A stretch of DNA of 6,231 nt from Methanobacteriaceae archaeon (GTDB taxonomy: Archaea; Methanobacteriota; Methanobacteria; Methanobacteriales; Methanobacteriaceae): positions 1 to 6,231 of the forward strand of contig JAUXXK010000314.1 of NCBI GenBank assembly GCA_030681145.1. Direction: 5' to 3'. This document shows, piece by piece, positions 1 to 5,587 of this stretch. Every line of letters starts with the position of its first letter. The first letter of the stretch is position 1. The translations under genes were made by a program, and so were the position numbers. The notes beneath the pieces were generated by a model. It was not told the DNA's origin. It did not search any database and saw only the letters and a list, made by a program, of their open reading frames with translations.

Positions 1-125
1 TAACACTCATCAAAACCATAATAACATTATACTATTACTTTGTTCTAAGGTGTAATTAATTTTTTATTTCTCACCAAAAACCATTATAAACCACCTCAAC
101 CATAAGACACTAAACAAGAAACCAC

Positions 126-130
126 GAGGA
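126..130 (+). promoter_or_regulatory. Ribosome binding site deciding a TTG start
   Basis: GAGGA lies 7 bases before the TTG codon at 138. The next in-frame candidate, ATG at 189 (residue 18), has no comparable purine-rich site at the right distance, so the TTG start is preferred. Confidence 0.55.
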
Positions 131-137
131 CCATAAA

Positions 138-629
138 TTGCAAAAACGAAAACACATATTCCTTGATGATAAGGCCAAAGTCAATAGAATGGCCAACAAA
201 ATAAGGAAATATGAGAAATACAAGCCTCATAGTCTAAAAACTTCCGATGAAGATTCCCGCCTGCAGGAAAAACTGGCCATGCTCAGCATAGTAGCCAGTA
301 ATTTTATGATGACCGGTCACAGCCCGACCCTGGTTTTAACCAAAAGGGAAGAAGGAGATGAAGTCTTACTACCGGTAGGTGGAGGCCAGAAGGACCGGGC
401 CCGGGAGATAATATCCAAAGTGGATTTCAGGAAACTCTATCGTGGAGGAAAGGGCCGAAAAACAGATCCCTTGATGATAGTGACGGCCATCTGTATGTAC
501 GTTATGCGCCAGGATAACCCTAAAAGAGGAGATATAAGATATTCCAACGATTTTATTAACAAAGTCGGGGTTACCAAGGATGTTTACCAGCATGTTAGTC
601 AGAAGCTGGATGAGTTTCACAATTCCTGA
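138..629 (+). CDS. Orphan protein of unknown function with a possible TFB-like cyclin fold
   Basis: I do not recognise the family of this 163-residue soluble protein. The N-terminus (residues 1-30) is very basic and probably helical. Residues 40-60 form a hydrophobic helix. Residues 80-108 are rich in Gly, Arg and Lys (GGGQKDR, YRGGKGRK). Residues 109-158 read as a helix beginning DPLMIVTAICMYVM, a short polar linker, then VGVTKDVYQHVSQKLDEF. That order resembles the second cyclin repeat of archaeal TFB, where a helix starting with a Pro is followed by a GVTE-V-R-Y-ELV-KL helix. There is no N-terminal zinc ribbon and no obvious first repeat, so it is not a complete TFB. The charge and fold hint favour a nucleic-acid-associated role, which is inference only. 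The gene stands alone, with over 300 bases before the next one, and looks more GC-rich than its neighbours, especially around 380-410. Confidence 0.8.
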   Translation: MQKRKHIFLDDKAKVNRMANKIRKYEKYKPHSLKTSDEDSRLQEKLAMLSIVASNFMMTGHSPTLVLTKREEGDEVLLPVGGGQKDRAREIISKVDFRKLYRGGKGRKTDPLMIVTAICMYVMRQDNPKRGDIRYSNDFINKVGVTKDVYQHVSQKLDEFHNS

Positions 630-682
630 AAAATTTATTTTTAGATTTTCCATTCAACTTGGTTTTTAACTTTAGAATTTAC

Positions 683-688
683 TTTTTT
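683..688 (+). terminator. Possible oligo-T terminator after the orphan gene
   Basis: A T6 run lies 54 bases past the stop codon at 629, with a T5 run at 638-642 before it. Archaeal termination can use oligo-T without a stem-loop, and I see no strong stem here. T runs are common by chance in sequence this AT-rich. Confidence 0.3.
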
Positions 689-883
689 GTAGCTACGCAT
701 TGATTTAAATGTAGCATATGATATTTCCATATTTCACATTGAAAATAAATTTATTAACTCATTTTTTCTTAACATAATTTTTAATTTTTTATTCTATTAA
801 ATAACTTTAAAAATTATTTTAATGTTATTATACTCCGTTAATTAACTTTTATCGGTTAAAAATTATTTAATTAGAAAATAAAC

Positions 884-927
884 TCAAATATTCTTATATT
901 TGAATACAAAAATATAAGTATTTTTGA
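884..927. repeat. Imperfect inverted repeat over the decarboxylase operon promoter
   Basis: The arms are TCAAATATTCTTATATTT (884-901) and AAATATAAGTATTTTTGA (910-927). They pair at 16 of 18 positions with an 8-base spacer. The inner 9 bases match perfectly, and C:G pairs fall in both the inner and outer parts. The right arm contains the probable TATA element, so a protein bound here would block transcription. Chance is possible in AT-rich DNA, but the length and the GC pairs argue against it. Confidence 0.45.
908..918 (+). promoter_or_regulatory. Probable TATA-box promoter of the decarboxylase-SDR operon
   Basis: AAAAATATAAG fits an archaeal BRE/TATA element. Transcription would start about 25 bases downstream, near 940, giving a leader of about 30 bases that contains the ribosome binding site. 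A second TATA-like string, TATAATA, at 930-936 is too close to the ribosome binding site to be a better choice. Confidence 0.4.
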
Positions 928-954
928 TAATATAATACTTTTATTTATGCTGAT

Positions 955-964
955 AAAAGGAGGT
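955..964 (+). promoter_or_regulatory. Strong ribosome binding site deciding a GTG start
   Basis: AAAAGGAGGT is close to a full match to the complement of the archaeal 16S 3' end. Its GGAGG core is 8 bases from the GTG at 972. An ATG at 970 overlaps this GTG in another frame, but it opens only a 36-codon frame that ends at 1080. Confidence 0.75.
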
Positions 965-971
965 TGTAGAT

Positions 972-1766
972 GTGTTTAAAGAGAAAGAAGGTTTCAAGTA
1001 TGCTATGCCAGCTCACTTTGGAGGTGGAAAATTTGATCCTGATGCAAAAATCATTCAAAAGGCGATGGGCCTGGCCATGAGCTATGAAACCGACAGAGAT
1101 CTTCTTGAAAATTTTATTCCCGAAGGTTTTGAACTGTTGAAACCACAAGTTGATGTGGCTTTCAATAAATTCACACAAATCAATTGGATGTATGGTGGAC
1201 AATACAATCTGATAAATGTCTCTGCACCAGTAAGGTTCCATGGAAATAAAGATGAACTAGATGGGGACTATACCCTGGTAGTATGGGAAAATAGAACCGC
1301 ACCTATATTAGGGGGGAGAGAAGAGACAGGAATTCCCAAAATTTTCGCAGATATAGAAGACTTGCATATTTTAAAACCTCATTATGCCACTACAGTTAGT
1401 TATGAAGGAAACACTTTTTTAAAAATGAATTTTGAAGCAACGGAAACGGTAGAAGGTGAGGATTTAGAACGGTTAAAATCTCAATTTAAAACCATGAATA
1501 CTCTGGGCTGGAGATATATTCCTAAAGTGGGGGCGCCCGGGGCAGATTTAAATCAGTTTATACTGTATCCCCAGGGCTTAGAACTTGAAAGAGCACAACT
1601 TGGAAAAGGAGACTTAAAATGGACGGAACTAACTCCCCTGCAAAACCCGGCTCAATACCATATTATTAACAGTTTGGCGTCGCTGCCTAAAAAAAAGATA
1701 ATTCAAACAGCATTAATTGAAGGAAAAGCTATTCTCCGTGCAATGGCGGCAAGAATAATTGAATAA
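972..1766 (+). CDS. Acetoacetate decarboxylase-superfamily protein, non-canonical active site
   Basis: This 264-residue cytosolic protein has about the length of the family (ADC of Clostridium acetobutylicum is near 244). Classical ADC forms a Schiff base between Lys115 and a beta-keto acid and releases CO2. Here GREETGIPK (115-123) matches the ADC stretch running from GRE to PKK with the same spacing, so Lys123 is the likely Schiff-base lysine. YETD (38-41) and APVRFHG (85-91) also align with ADC. In my from-memory alignment ADC Lys116 becomes Ile124 and ADC Glu76 becomes Leu80, so the catalytic surroundings differ. The superfamily also holds enzymes that do aldol-dehydration instead of decarboxylation, so the substrate is unknown. 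It is the first gene of an operon, 17 bases before an SDR. Family assignment is firm; acetoacetate as substrate is not. Confidence 0.88.
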   Translation: MFKEKEGFKYAMPAHFGGGKFDPDAKIIQKAMGLAMSYETDRDLLENFIPEGFELLKPQVDVAFNKFTQINWMYGGQYNLINVSAPVRFHGNKDELDGDYTLVVWENRTAPILGGREETGIPKIFADIEDLHILKPHYATTVSYEGNTFLKMNFEATETVEGEDLERLKSQFKTMNTLGWRYIPKVGAPGADLNQFILYPQGLELERAQLGKGDLKWTELTPLQNPAQYHIINSLASLPKKKIIQTALIEGKAILRAMAARIIE

Positions 1767-1772
1767 AAGATA

Positions 1773-1780
1773 GGAGTGAT
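1773..1780 (+). promoter_or_regulatory. Ribosome binding site of the SDR gene
   Basis: GGAGTGAT ends 3 bases before the ATG at 1784. It closely matches the archaeal anti-Shine-Dalgarno complement GGAGGTGAT. The same 8-mer occurs before the last gene of the window (5977-5984). Confidence 0.7.
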
Positions 1781-1783
1781 AAT

Positions 1784-2620
1784 ATGGTAAATTCAGATTA
1801 TTATGATGGTAAAATTTGTCTGGTAACCGGCGCAAACTCAGGTATTGGCTATGCAATCAGTGAAGAACTCTTAAAGAGGGGAGCTATTGTATATATGTTG
1901 GGCCGTAATCCTAAAAAGGTTGAAGAAGCGGCTGAACAGTTGTCAGTGTACAAAGATAAAATTAACACCATAATCACCGATGTAACCAGCCAGGAGCAGG
2001 TTGAAAAGGCAATTAAAGATACCGCAAAAGAAGCAGGTAGTCTGGACTTTTTATTCAATAACGCAGGAATTGGGGGCACTTTACAATTTGAAACAGCCAC
2101 TCTTGAAGATTGGAAAAATATATTTGATGTAAATGTGTGGAGTGTAATCTATGGGGTTAACACAGCGGTTCCCATAATGCTAAAGCAAGGATCAGGCCAT
2201 ATTATTAATACCAGTTCTATTGCCGGGCTTGTCCCGTTTCCTTTCCAGGCACTGTACTCCCTTACAAAATTTGGGGTTACCGGAATGACGGAATGTTTAA
2301 AATATGAATATGCGGATAAAAACCTCCATTTTTCAACCATCTGCCCCTCTAACATTGCCACACCCATATTTAAGAAATCAATTGATGGTACAGTTCATGA
2401 TCAGATTAAAATCCCTGATGATGCCTATCCTGCTGATAAAGCGGCAGAACTAATTTTAGATCGGGTTTCTGAGCATAAGGGAATTATAGTGGTACCGGAA
2501 GATCAACTAATTGACTTGTGGCATGAATATGCATCAGAGGATCCGGAAGCAGATAAGCTTCTGTTACAAATGGCAGCACAGCGCCGGGATGCCTATGAAA
2601 AGGGCGGAAGTTACTACTGA
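1784..2620 (+). CDS. Classical short-chain dehydrogenase/reductase (SDR)
   Basis: This 278-residue cytosolic oxidoreductase has a Rossmann fold and uses NAD(P)(H) to interconvert a carbonyl and an alcohol. All classical SDR landmarks are present: cofactor loop TGANSGIG (15-22), Asp66 after strand 3, NNAG (92-95), Asn117, catalytic Ser145, and YSLTK with Tyr158 and Lys162. The PSNIATP stretch (188-194) stands where the usual PG..T motif lies. Arg41 right after strand 2 (LGRNPKK) and the lack of an acidic residue there suggest NADP(H) over NAD(H). The C-terminal 60 residues are charged and would form the substrate lid. It follows the decarboxylase-like gene by 17 bases and precedes a membrane protein by 24, so it is probably cotranscribed with both. 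A plausible role is reducing the ketone or aldehyde product of the neighbouring enzyme; the substrate cannot be read from sequence. Confidence 0.92.
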   Translation: MVNSDYYDGKICLVTGANSGIGYAISEELLKRGAIVYMLGRNPKKVEEAAEQLSVYKDKINTIITDVTSQEQVEKAIKDTAKEAGSLDFLFNNAGIGGTLQFETATLEDWKNIFDVNVWSVIYGVNTAVPIMLKQGSGHIINTSSIAGLVPFPFQALYSLTKFGVTGMTECLKYEYADKNLHFSTICPSNIATPIFKKSIDGTVHDQIKIPDDAYPADKAAELILDRVSEHKGIIVVPEDQLIDLWHEYASEDPEADKLLLQMAAQRRDAYEKGGSYY

Positions 2621-2627
2621 TATTGCT

Positions 2628-2634
2628 GAGGGGG
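2628..2634 (+). promoter_or_regulatory. Ribosome binding site deciding a TTG start
   Basis: GAGGGGG stands 10 bases before the TTG at 2645. The in-frame ATGs at 2675 and 2678 (residues 11 and 12) are 40 or more bases away and have no site of their own, so TTG is the better start. Confidence 0.5.
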
Positions 2635-2644
2635 AATATTTAAT

Positions 2645-3931
2645 TTGCCATCGGTAAAACAGAATTATATTAAAATGATGGATGAATCGAATCTTTCCAT
2701 GGAAGTTGTGCTTTTAATTCTCCTGGGGGTGTTCATGTTCCTCTTGGGATTACTTCTATCCAAAATAAGTACTGGAGAGTTATCCTACACTCCAGATAGC
2801 ACATACGGGCTATTCCTGGTCATTATTTCTTTTCAAATAATAACCATGGGAAAAACGCCTTTCGGAGATTTAAATCGATCATGGGCACTTATTATAATGG
2901 GGGTGTTGGTGGCAATTCTGGGAATGGTTTCTTGTTTTATTCTAGGATATTTATCGGAATTAGTTCGTATATTAGTGGGAATAATCCTTTTTGCTGGAGG
3001 AATTGTTCTTTTAATAAAACTATTTCTTTCTAATGAAAAGGCAAAATCGTGGATAAAGATACCTGGAATATTAAGACAGTTAATTGCGGCCTGTGCTCTG
3101 GTATATGGAATTACAATTATATCTGGACTAATAACCCTCATCCCGGGGATAACTACAAATCTTCAAACAGCATGGGTCTTATGCATATACGGATTTAGCT
3201 TTTTTTATCTGGCATGGTGCATTCATAAAGTATCAAGGATTTATCCTGAAGAAAAAAAGGTGGATGATTTAAAAACTTCTTCTAAACACTTTAGTTTTTT
3301 TCAAGAAGCAAAGCTTCCCCTTTCCAGCGCGATAATAATTTTAGTAGGAATTCTTCTCATACTTTTAGGGATTTTGCTTTTCCCAGTGACTTTTGGATTA
3401 GTTCCATTTTCTCCTGATGGTCAGCTAGGACTCTTAATGGTTATTGTATCTATACAAATGATGGCGCTAGGAGAAACGCCCATGGGTCAATATAAACGAT
3501 CCTGGCTGCTCATAATAATTGGAATTATTTTCGCAGCATTAGGGATTGTCTCTTGTATTGTGCCTGGGATTTTGACGGGCTTAATTCAGATACTTATAGG
3601 AGTTTTGAATATCTTCGGAGGGACATTACTTCTTATAAAAAGGTTTTTCCCATTTGATGGAATAAAAAATCAGGTTTCTAAAAAAGATCAGATTTCTGAA
3701 ACTATTCTTGTCCCACCAGTTGTAAAAAAAATGATAGTTACTCAGACCGTGCTCAATATTGTATCTATAATTTTTGGTTTATCCATGATTTTAGGAGGTA
3801 TAATATCTGGATTAATCGTGGCGGGGGTTCTGGTGATTAATGGAATTCTTTTATTTGTATTAGTTATTTTACTTCACAAGATAGGTCAAATTGAAACTGA
3901 AATGAAAAAAACAGATGCTTCAGCGGTTTAA
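2645..3931 (+). CDS. Internally duplicated 12-segment integral membrane protein, function unknown
   Basis: This 428-residue protein is very hydrophobic and shows about 12 membrane segments: near 21-40, 53-69, 79-101, 104-127, 144-166, 175-195, 228-250, 260-276, 286-306, 310-332, 364-384 and 386-410. It is a tandem duplication with an offset of 207 residues. Residues 55-128 and 262-335 align without gaps at 36 of 74 positions (my hand count). Both copies carry G-[KE]-TP-[FM]-G, then RSW three residues later (71-80 and 278-287), and a VSC (95-97 and 302-304). A charged linker (202-224) joins the halves. I see no signal peptide, nucleotide-binding motif or charged residue typical of ion channels. 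The segment lengths and glycine pattern recall DUF308/HdeD-type small membrane proteins, but I cannot confirm this. It is the last gene of the operon, so it may move or sense the product of the two enzymes, which is speculation. Confidence 0.88.
   Translation: MPSVKQNYIKMMDESNLSMEVVLLILLGVFMFLLGLLLSKISTGELSYTPDSTYGLFLVIISFQIITMGKTPFGDLNRSWALIIMGVLVAILGMVSCFILGYLSELVRILVGIILFAGGIVLLIKLFLSNEKAKSWIKIPGILRQLIAACALVYGITIISGLITLIPGITTNLQTAWVLCIYGFSFFYLAWCIHKVSRIYPEEKKVDDLKTSSKHFSFFQEAKLPLSSAIIILVGILLILLGILLFPVTFGLVPFSPDGQLGLLMVIVSIQMMALGETPMGQYKRSWLLIIIGIIFAALGIVSCIVPGILTGLIQILIGVLNIFGGTLLLIKRFFPFDGIKNQVSKKDQISETILVPPVVKKMIVTQTVLNIVSIIFGLSMILGGIISGLIVAGVLVINGILLFVLVILLHKIGQIETEMKKTDASAV
2702..3244 (+). 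repeat. First copy of the six-segment membrane unit
   Basis: These are residues 20-200 of the membrane protein. The signature runs from TPFG (71-74) to RSW (78-80). It pairs with the second copy at 3317-3898. The DNA of the two copies has diverged widely, so the duplication is old. Confidence 0.8.
3317..3898 (+). repeat. Second copy of the six-segment membrane unit
   Basis: These are residues 225-418 of the membrane protein. The signature runs from TPMG (278-281) to RSW (285-287). Its fifth and sixth segments are preceded by a longer polar loop (336-363) than in the first copy. Confidence 0.8.
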
Positions 3932-3955
3932 ATATGATATTCCATCATTTTAATA

Positions 3956-3963
3956 TTTTTTTT
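3956..3963 (+). terminator. Oligo-T terminator after the decarboxylase operon
   Basis: A T8 run lies 25 bases after the stop codon at 3931, a typical place and form for archaeal intrinsic termination. No strong stem-loop precedes it. Confidence 0.5.
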
Positions 3964-4084
3964 ATTAAAAATAATTCAATTTTTGGTATAGTGATATAAA
4001 ATATTGAACACATTTTTACTCTTTCAAATTTTAATTTCATTAGAATTTTCTAATATTTACAAGTTTTTAAATAAACTCGCTGTG

Positions 4085-4097
4085 CTATATAATATAT
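4085..4097 (+). promoter_or_regulatory. Probable TATA-box promoter of the QueG-like gene
   Basis: CTATATAATATAT is a TATA-rich stretch. Transcription starting about 25 bases downstream, near 4115, would give a leader of about 43 bases. A second TATA-like string lies near 3993-4003. The palindrome TTTCTAGAAA (4104-4113) falls close to the expected start site. A GAGGAA at 4115-4120 has no start codon near it. Confidence 0.35.
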
Positions 4098-4157
4098 CTA
4101 CAATTTCTAGAAAAGAGGAAATTAAAACTTTATTTACAAGATTAGGGAATTTTTAAT

Positions 4158-4925
4158 ATGTTAAACTTACTCAAAGAAAAAATAGCAGATTTTACTGAAA
4201 ATAGCCAAGAAAATTTCTTAGATGATCTGGATATGATGCAAATTTATGATAAACCGCTGATTTCTATAGCAGCAGCATCTGATCTCCTATGGGAAAAATT
4301 GAAGGAACCTCAAGTAATGGGCCCACAACATTTAAGTCCTGAAGAATGGCTAGCTGGAGCAAAATCAGTTATTTCTTACTTCTTACCATTTACCGAAGAT
4401 ATTCGAACTTCTAATAGGTCCAAGGGCCTCCCCTCAAAAGAATGGCTTTTTGGGCGTTATGAGGGAGAGATGTTTAATACTTCTCTAAGATCCTTTATTA
4501 TTGGCGAAATAGAATCCTCTGGTGCCAGAGCTCTCGCTCCATTTTTTGATAAACGCTTTGAAATCGCTAATCATGTAAGCAACTGGTCAGAACGTCATGC
4601 AGCATTTATTGCAGGCCTGGGAACATTCAGTTTGAATGATTCTTTAATCACCACCTCTGGAGCGGCAGGTCGTTTTGGTAGTGTTATTGTGGATGTGGAT
4701 TTTGAAACTACACCTAGAATATATAATGAAATAGATGAGTACTGCACTAAATGTGGGGAATGTATGGATCGCTGTCCACCGCGGGCCATCACTGAGAATG
4801 GTAAAGATAATAATGCCTGTTCTAAATTCCTGGATAAGATGCTTGAGTTAAATAAACCCAGATATGCGTGCGGTAAATGCCAAACTGGAGCCCCCTGTGA
4901 ACATAAGAATCCAAAGACCATCTGA
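4158..4925 (+). CDS. QueG-like (epoxyqueuosine reductase-related) double-cluster iron-sulfur protein
   Basis: This 255-residue protein is probably cytosolic. GAKSVISYFLPF (67-78) and the block HAAFIAGLGTFSLNDSLIT (147-165) match conserved parts of the QueG family, whose N-terminal half binds cobalamin. All eight cysteines lie in the last 60 residues: C196-x2-C199-x2-C202-x3-C206-P, C221, and C238-x2-C241-x5-C247. That suits two [4Fe-4S] clusters. Bacterial QueG is near 380 residues and ends in a HEAT-repeat RNA-binding part, which is missing here; the closing CGKCQTGAPCE motif is typical of the short relatives found in methanogens and clostridia. Archaea make archaeosine, not queuosine, so true epoxyqueuosine reduction is unlikely. 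A corrinoid- or flavin-linked electron-transfer role is inferred. The start is ATG 4158, with only a weak AGGG (4144-4147) before it. The gene is monocistronic by spacing. Confidence 0.85.
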   Translation: MLNLLKEKIADFTENSQENFLDDLDMMQIYDKPLISIAAASDLLWEKLKEPQVMGPQHLSPEEWLAGAKSVISYFLPFTEDIRTSNRSKGLPSKEWLFGRYEGEMFNTSLRSFIIGEIESSGARALAPFFDKRFEIANHVSNWSERHAAFIAGLGTFSLNDSLITTSGAAGRFGSVIVDVDFETTPRIYNEIDEYCTKCGECMDRCPPRAITENGKDNNACSKFLDKMLELNKPRYACGKCQTGAPCEHKNPKTI

Positions 4926-4938
4926 ACTGTGATTTAAC

Positions 4939-4944
4939 TTTTTT
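4939..4944 (+). terminator. Possible oligo-T terminator after the QueG-like gene
   Basis: A T6 run begins 13 bases after the stop codon at 4925. A longer T8 run at 5070-5077 could act as a backup. Neither follows a clear stem. Confidence 0.35.
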
Positions 4945-5170
4945 CATCAAATTTTCTTTTAAGCATCTATGTCCGATTTTTCCTAGGGCATTATTTCTAG
5001 AGCATATATTTTGCAAAATTTAATAAGACTTATTTTATAATTACTCATCAATCAGCTTTTTATTTCTATTTTTTTTCAATTAATTGCTATTTTTTAAATA
5101 ATTAAACTAAAAATCAAAATATATTAAAAATATCAATATAAACTTTAATTATATTGAGGTATGGATTGAT

Positions 5171-5179
5171 AAATTCAAT
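5171..5179 (+). promoter_or_regulatory. Upstream copy of the candidate operator motif AAATTCAAT
   Basis: AAATTCAAT lies just upstream of the TATA box, over the expected BRE position. The same 9-mer recurs twice downstream inside the inverted repeat at 5223-5246. It also lies in a short inverted repeat, ATAAATT (5169-5175) with AATTTAT (5181-5187). Confidence 0.4.
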
Positions 5180-5182
5180 AAA

Positions 5183-5190
5183 TTTATATA
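5183..5190 (+). promoter_or_regulatory. TATA box of the DUF2089 operon
   Basis: TTTATATA is a very good match to the archaeal TATA consensus. Transcription would start near 5213-5216, giving a leader of about 50 bases that carries the inverted repeat and the ribosome binding site. Confidence 0.6.
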
Positions 5191-5222
5191 CTATCATTAA
5201 TAATGTTAAGTTAGATGTAGTC

Positions 5223-5246
5223 AAATTGAATTTTCAAATTCAATTT
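5223..5246. repeat. Perfect 11-bp inverted repeat, probable operator of the DUF2089 operon
   Basis: The arms AAATTGAATTT (5223-5233) and AAATTCAATTT (5236-5246) are exact reverse complements separated by TC. The element sits just after the expected transcription start and 7 bases before the AGGGAG ribosome binding site. The operon encodes an HTH protein, so autoregulation by a dimer is a natural reading. In RNA the element could also fold into a mostly A-U hairpin next to the ribosome binding site. Confidence 0.6.
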
Positions 5247-5263
5247 TAAGGTAGGGAGTAATT

Positions 5264-5575
5264 ATGAAGGCGAGAAAATTGAAAATCTATGTTAAAACGG
5301 ATAAATTTTCAATTCCCATTCCTTCTTTGAGATTTTCGACCGTTAGATGGATTTCTAAAACAATAATTAGACTTTCTCCTCCTAAAATGAGAAAAAACTG
5401 GGCAAAATCTTCTACTGAAAATAAACTAGCTGAATCCATCTTAAAAAATCTGACGAGTGAAGATATTGATAAGATTATGGATCAACTAGAACAGGAAGAA
5501 CCATTTGAACTGGTGAATGTGGAGGCCGAGGATGAGAAAGATGGCAAAGTTGTGGTGAAAATCTACACAATTTGA
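5264..5575 (+). CDS. Small YvlB-like protein lacking the N-terminal SHOCT-like hairpin
   Basis: This 103-residue protein is probably soluble. The start is ATG 5264, with AGGGAG (5253-5258) 5 bases upstream. Residues 5-35 (KLKIYVKT, then SIPIPSLRFSTVRWI) parallel LKIRVRT and VNIPISLVEVGLKLA in the last gene of the window. Residues 52-83 form a helical stretch (ILKNLTSEDIDKIMDQLEQ), and the end (VNVEAEDEKDGKVVVKIYTI) is an acidic beta-hairpin like the tail I recall for SHOCT/YvlB-type proteins. It therefore looks like a short paralog that lost, or never had, the N-terminal helical hairpin. Its basic middle (29-46) is unlike the rest. It is the first gene of the operon, 12 bases ahead of the DUF2089 regulator. 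Function is unknown; partnership with the regulator or with the second paralog is inferred from context. Confidence 0.75.
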   Translation: MKARKLKIYVKTDKFSIPIPSLRFSTVRWISKTIIRLSPPKMRKNWAKSSTENKLAESILKNLTSEDIDKIMDQLEQEEPFELVNVEAEDEKDGKVVVKIYTI

Positions 5576-5577
5576 TG

Positions 5578-5583
5578 GGTGAT
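5578..5583 (+). promoter_or_regulatory. Ribosome binding site deciding the DUF2089 start
   Basis: GGTGAT pairs with the 16S 3' end and lies 4 bases before the ATG at 5588. The in-frame GTG at 5579 is part of this site, so it is unlikely to be the start. The family usually begins MKREVPGNCP, as the ATG start gives. Confidence 0.6.
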
Positions 5584-5587
5584 TGAT

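Larger units (their letters stand above)
630..971. other. AT-rich intergenic region with no gene
   Basis: These 342 bases hold no credible coding region on either strand. The left part has several T runs that may end transcription of the upstream gene. The right part holds the inverted repeat, TATA-like element and strong ribosome binding site that serve the decarboxylase-SDR operon. Between about 720 and 880 I see only simple A/T-rich sequence. Confidence 0.7.
4926..5263. other. AT-rich intergenic region holding the DUF2089-operon promoter
   Basis: These 338 bases hold no credible gene. The left two thirds is A/T-rich with T6 (4939-4944, 5091-5096) and T8 (5070-5077) runs. The right third contains the TATA box, three copies of AAATTCAAT and the ribosome binding site of the downstream operon. 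Confidence 0.75.

Noticed and set aside
395..404. GC-rich palindrome CCGGGCCCGG inside the orphan gene
   Set aside because: It stands out in AT-rich DNA but lies in coding sequence and encodes ordinary residues (DRARE region); no regulatory role can be supported.
970..1080. 36-codon frame starting with an ATG that overlaps the GTG start at 972
   Set aside because: The good ribosome binding site serves both, but the encoded peptide has no recognisable features and runs out of frame with the conserved family sequence.
945..1241. 98-codon open frame on the - strand inside the decarboxylase-like gene
   Set aside because: It overlaps a well-supported gene and has no recognisable domain or ribosome binding site; it is a shadow frame.
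4595..5016. Two - strand open frames over the end of the QueG-like gene and its downstream gap
   Set aside because: They are antisense to a conserved cysteine-rich domain, show no motifs, and lack ribosome binding sites.
5579..5587. GTG at 5579 as start of the DUF2089 gene
   Set aside because: The GTG is inside the GGTGAT ribosome binding site, and the family usually starts at the MKRE of ATG 5588.
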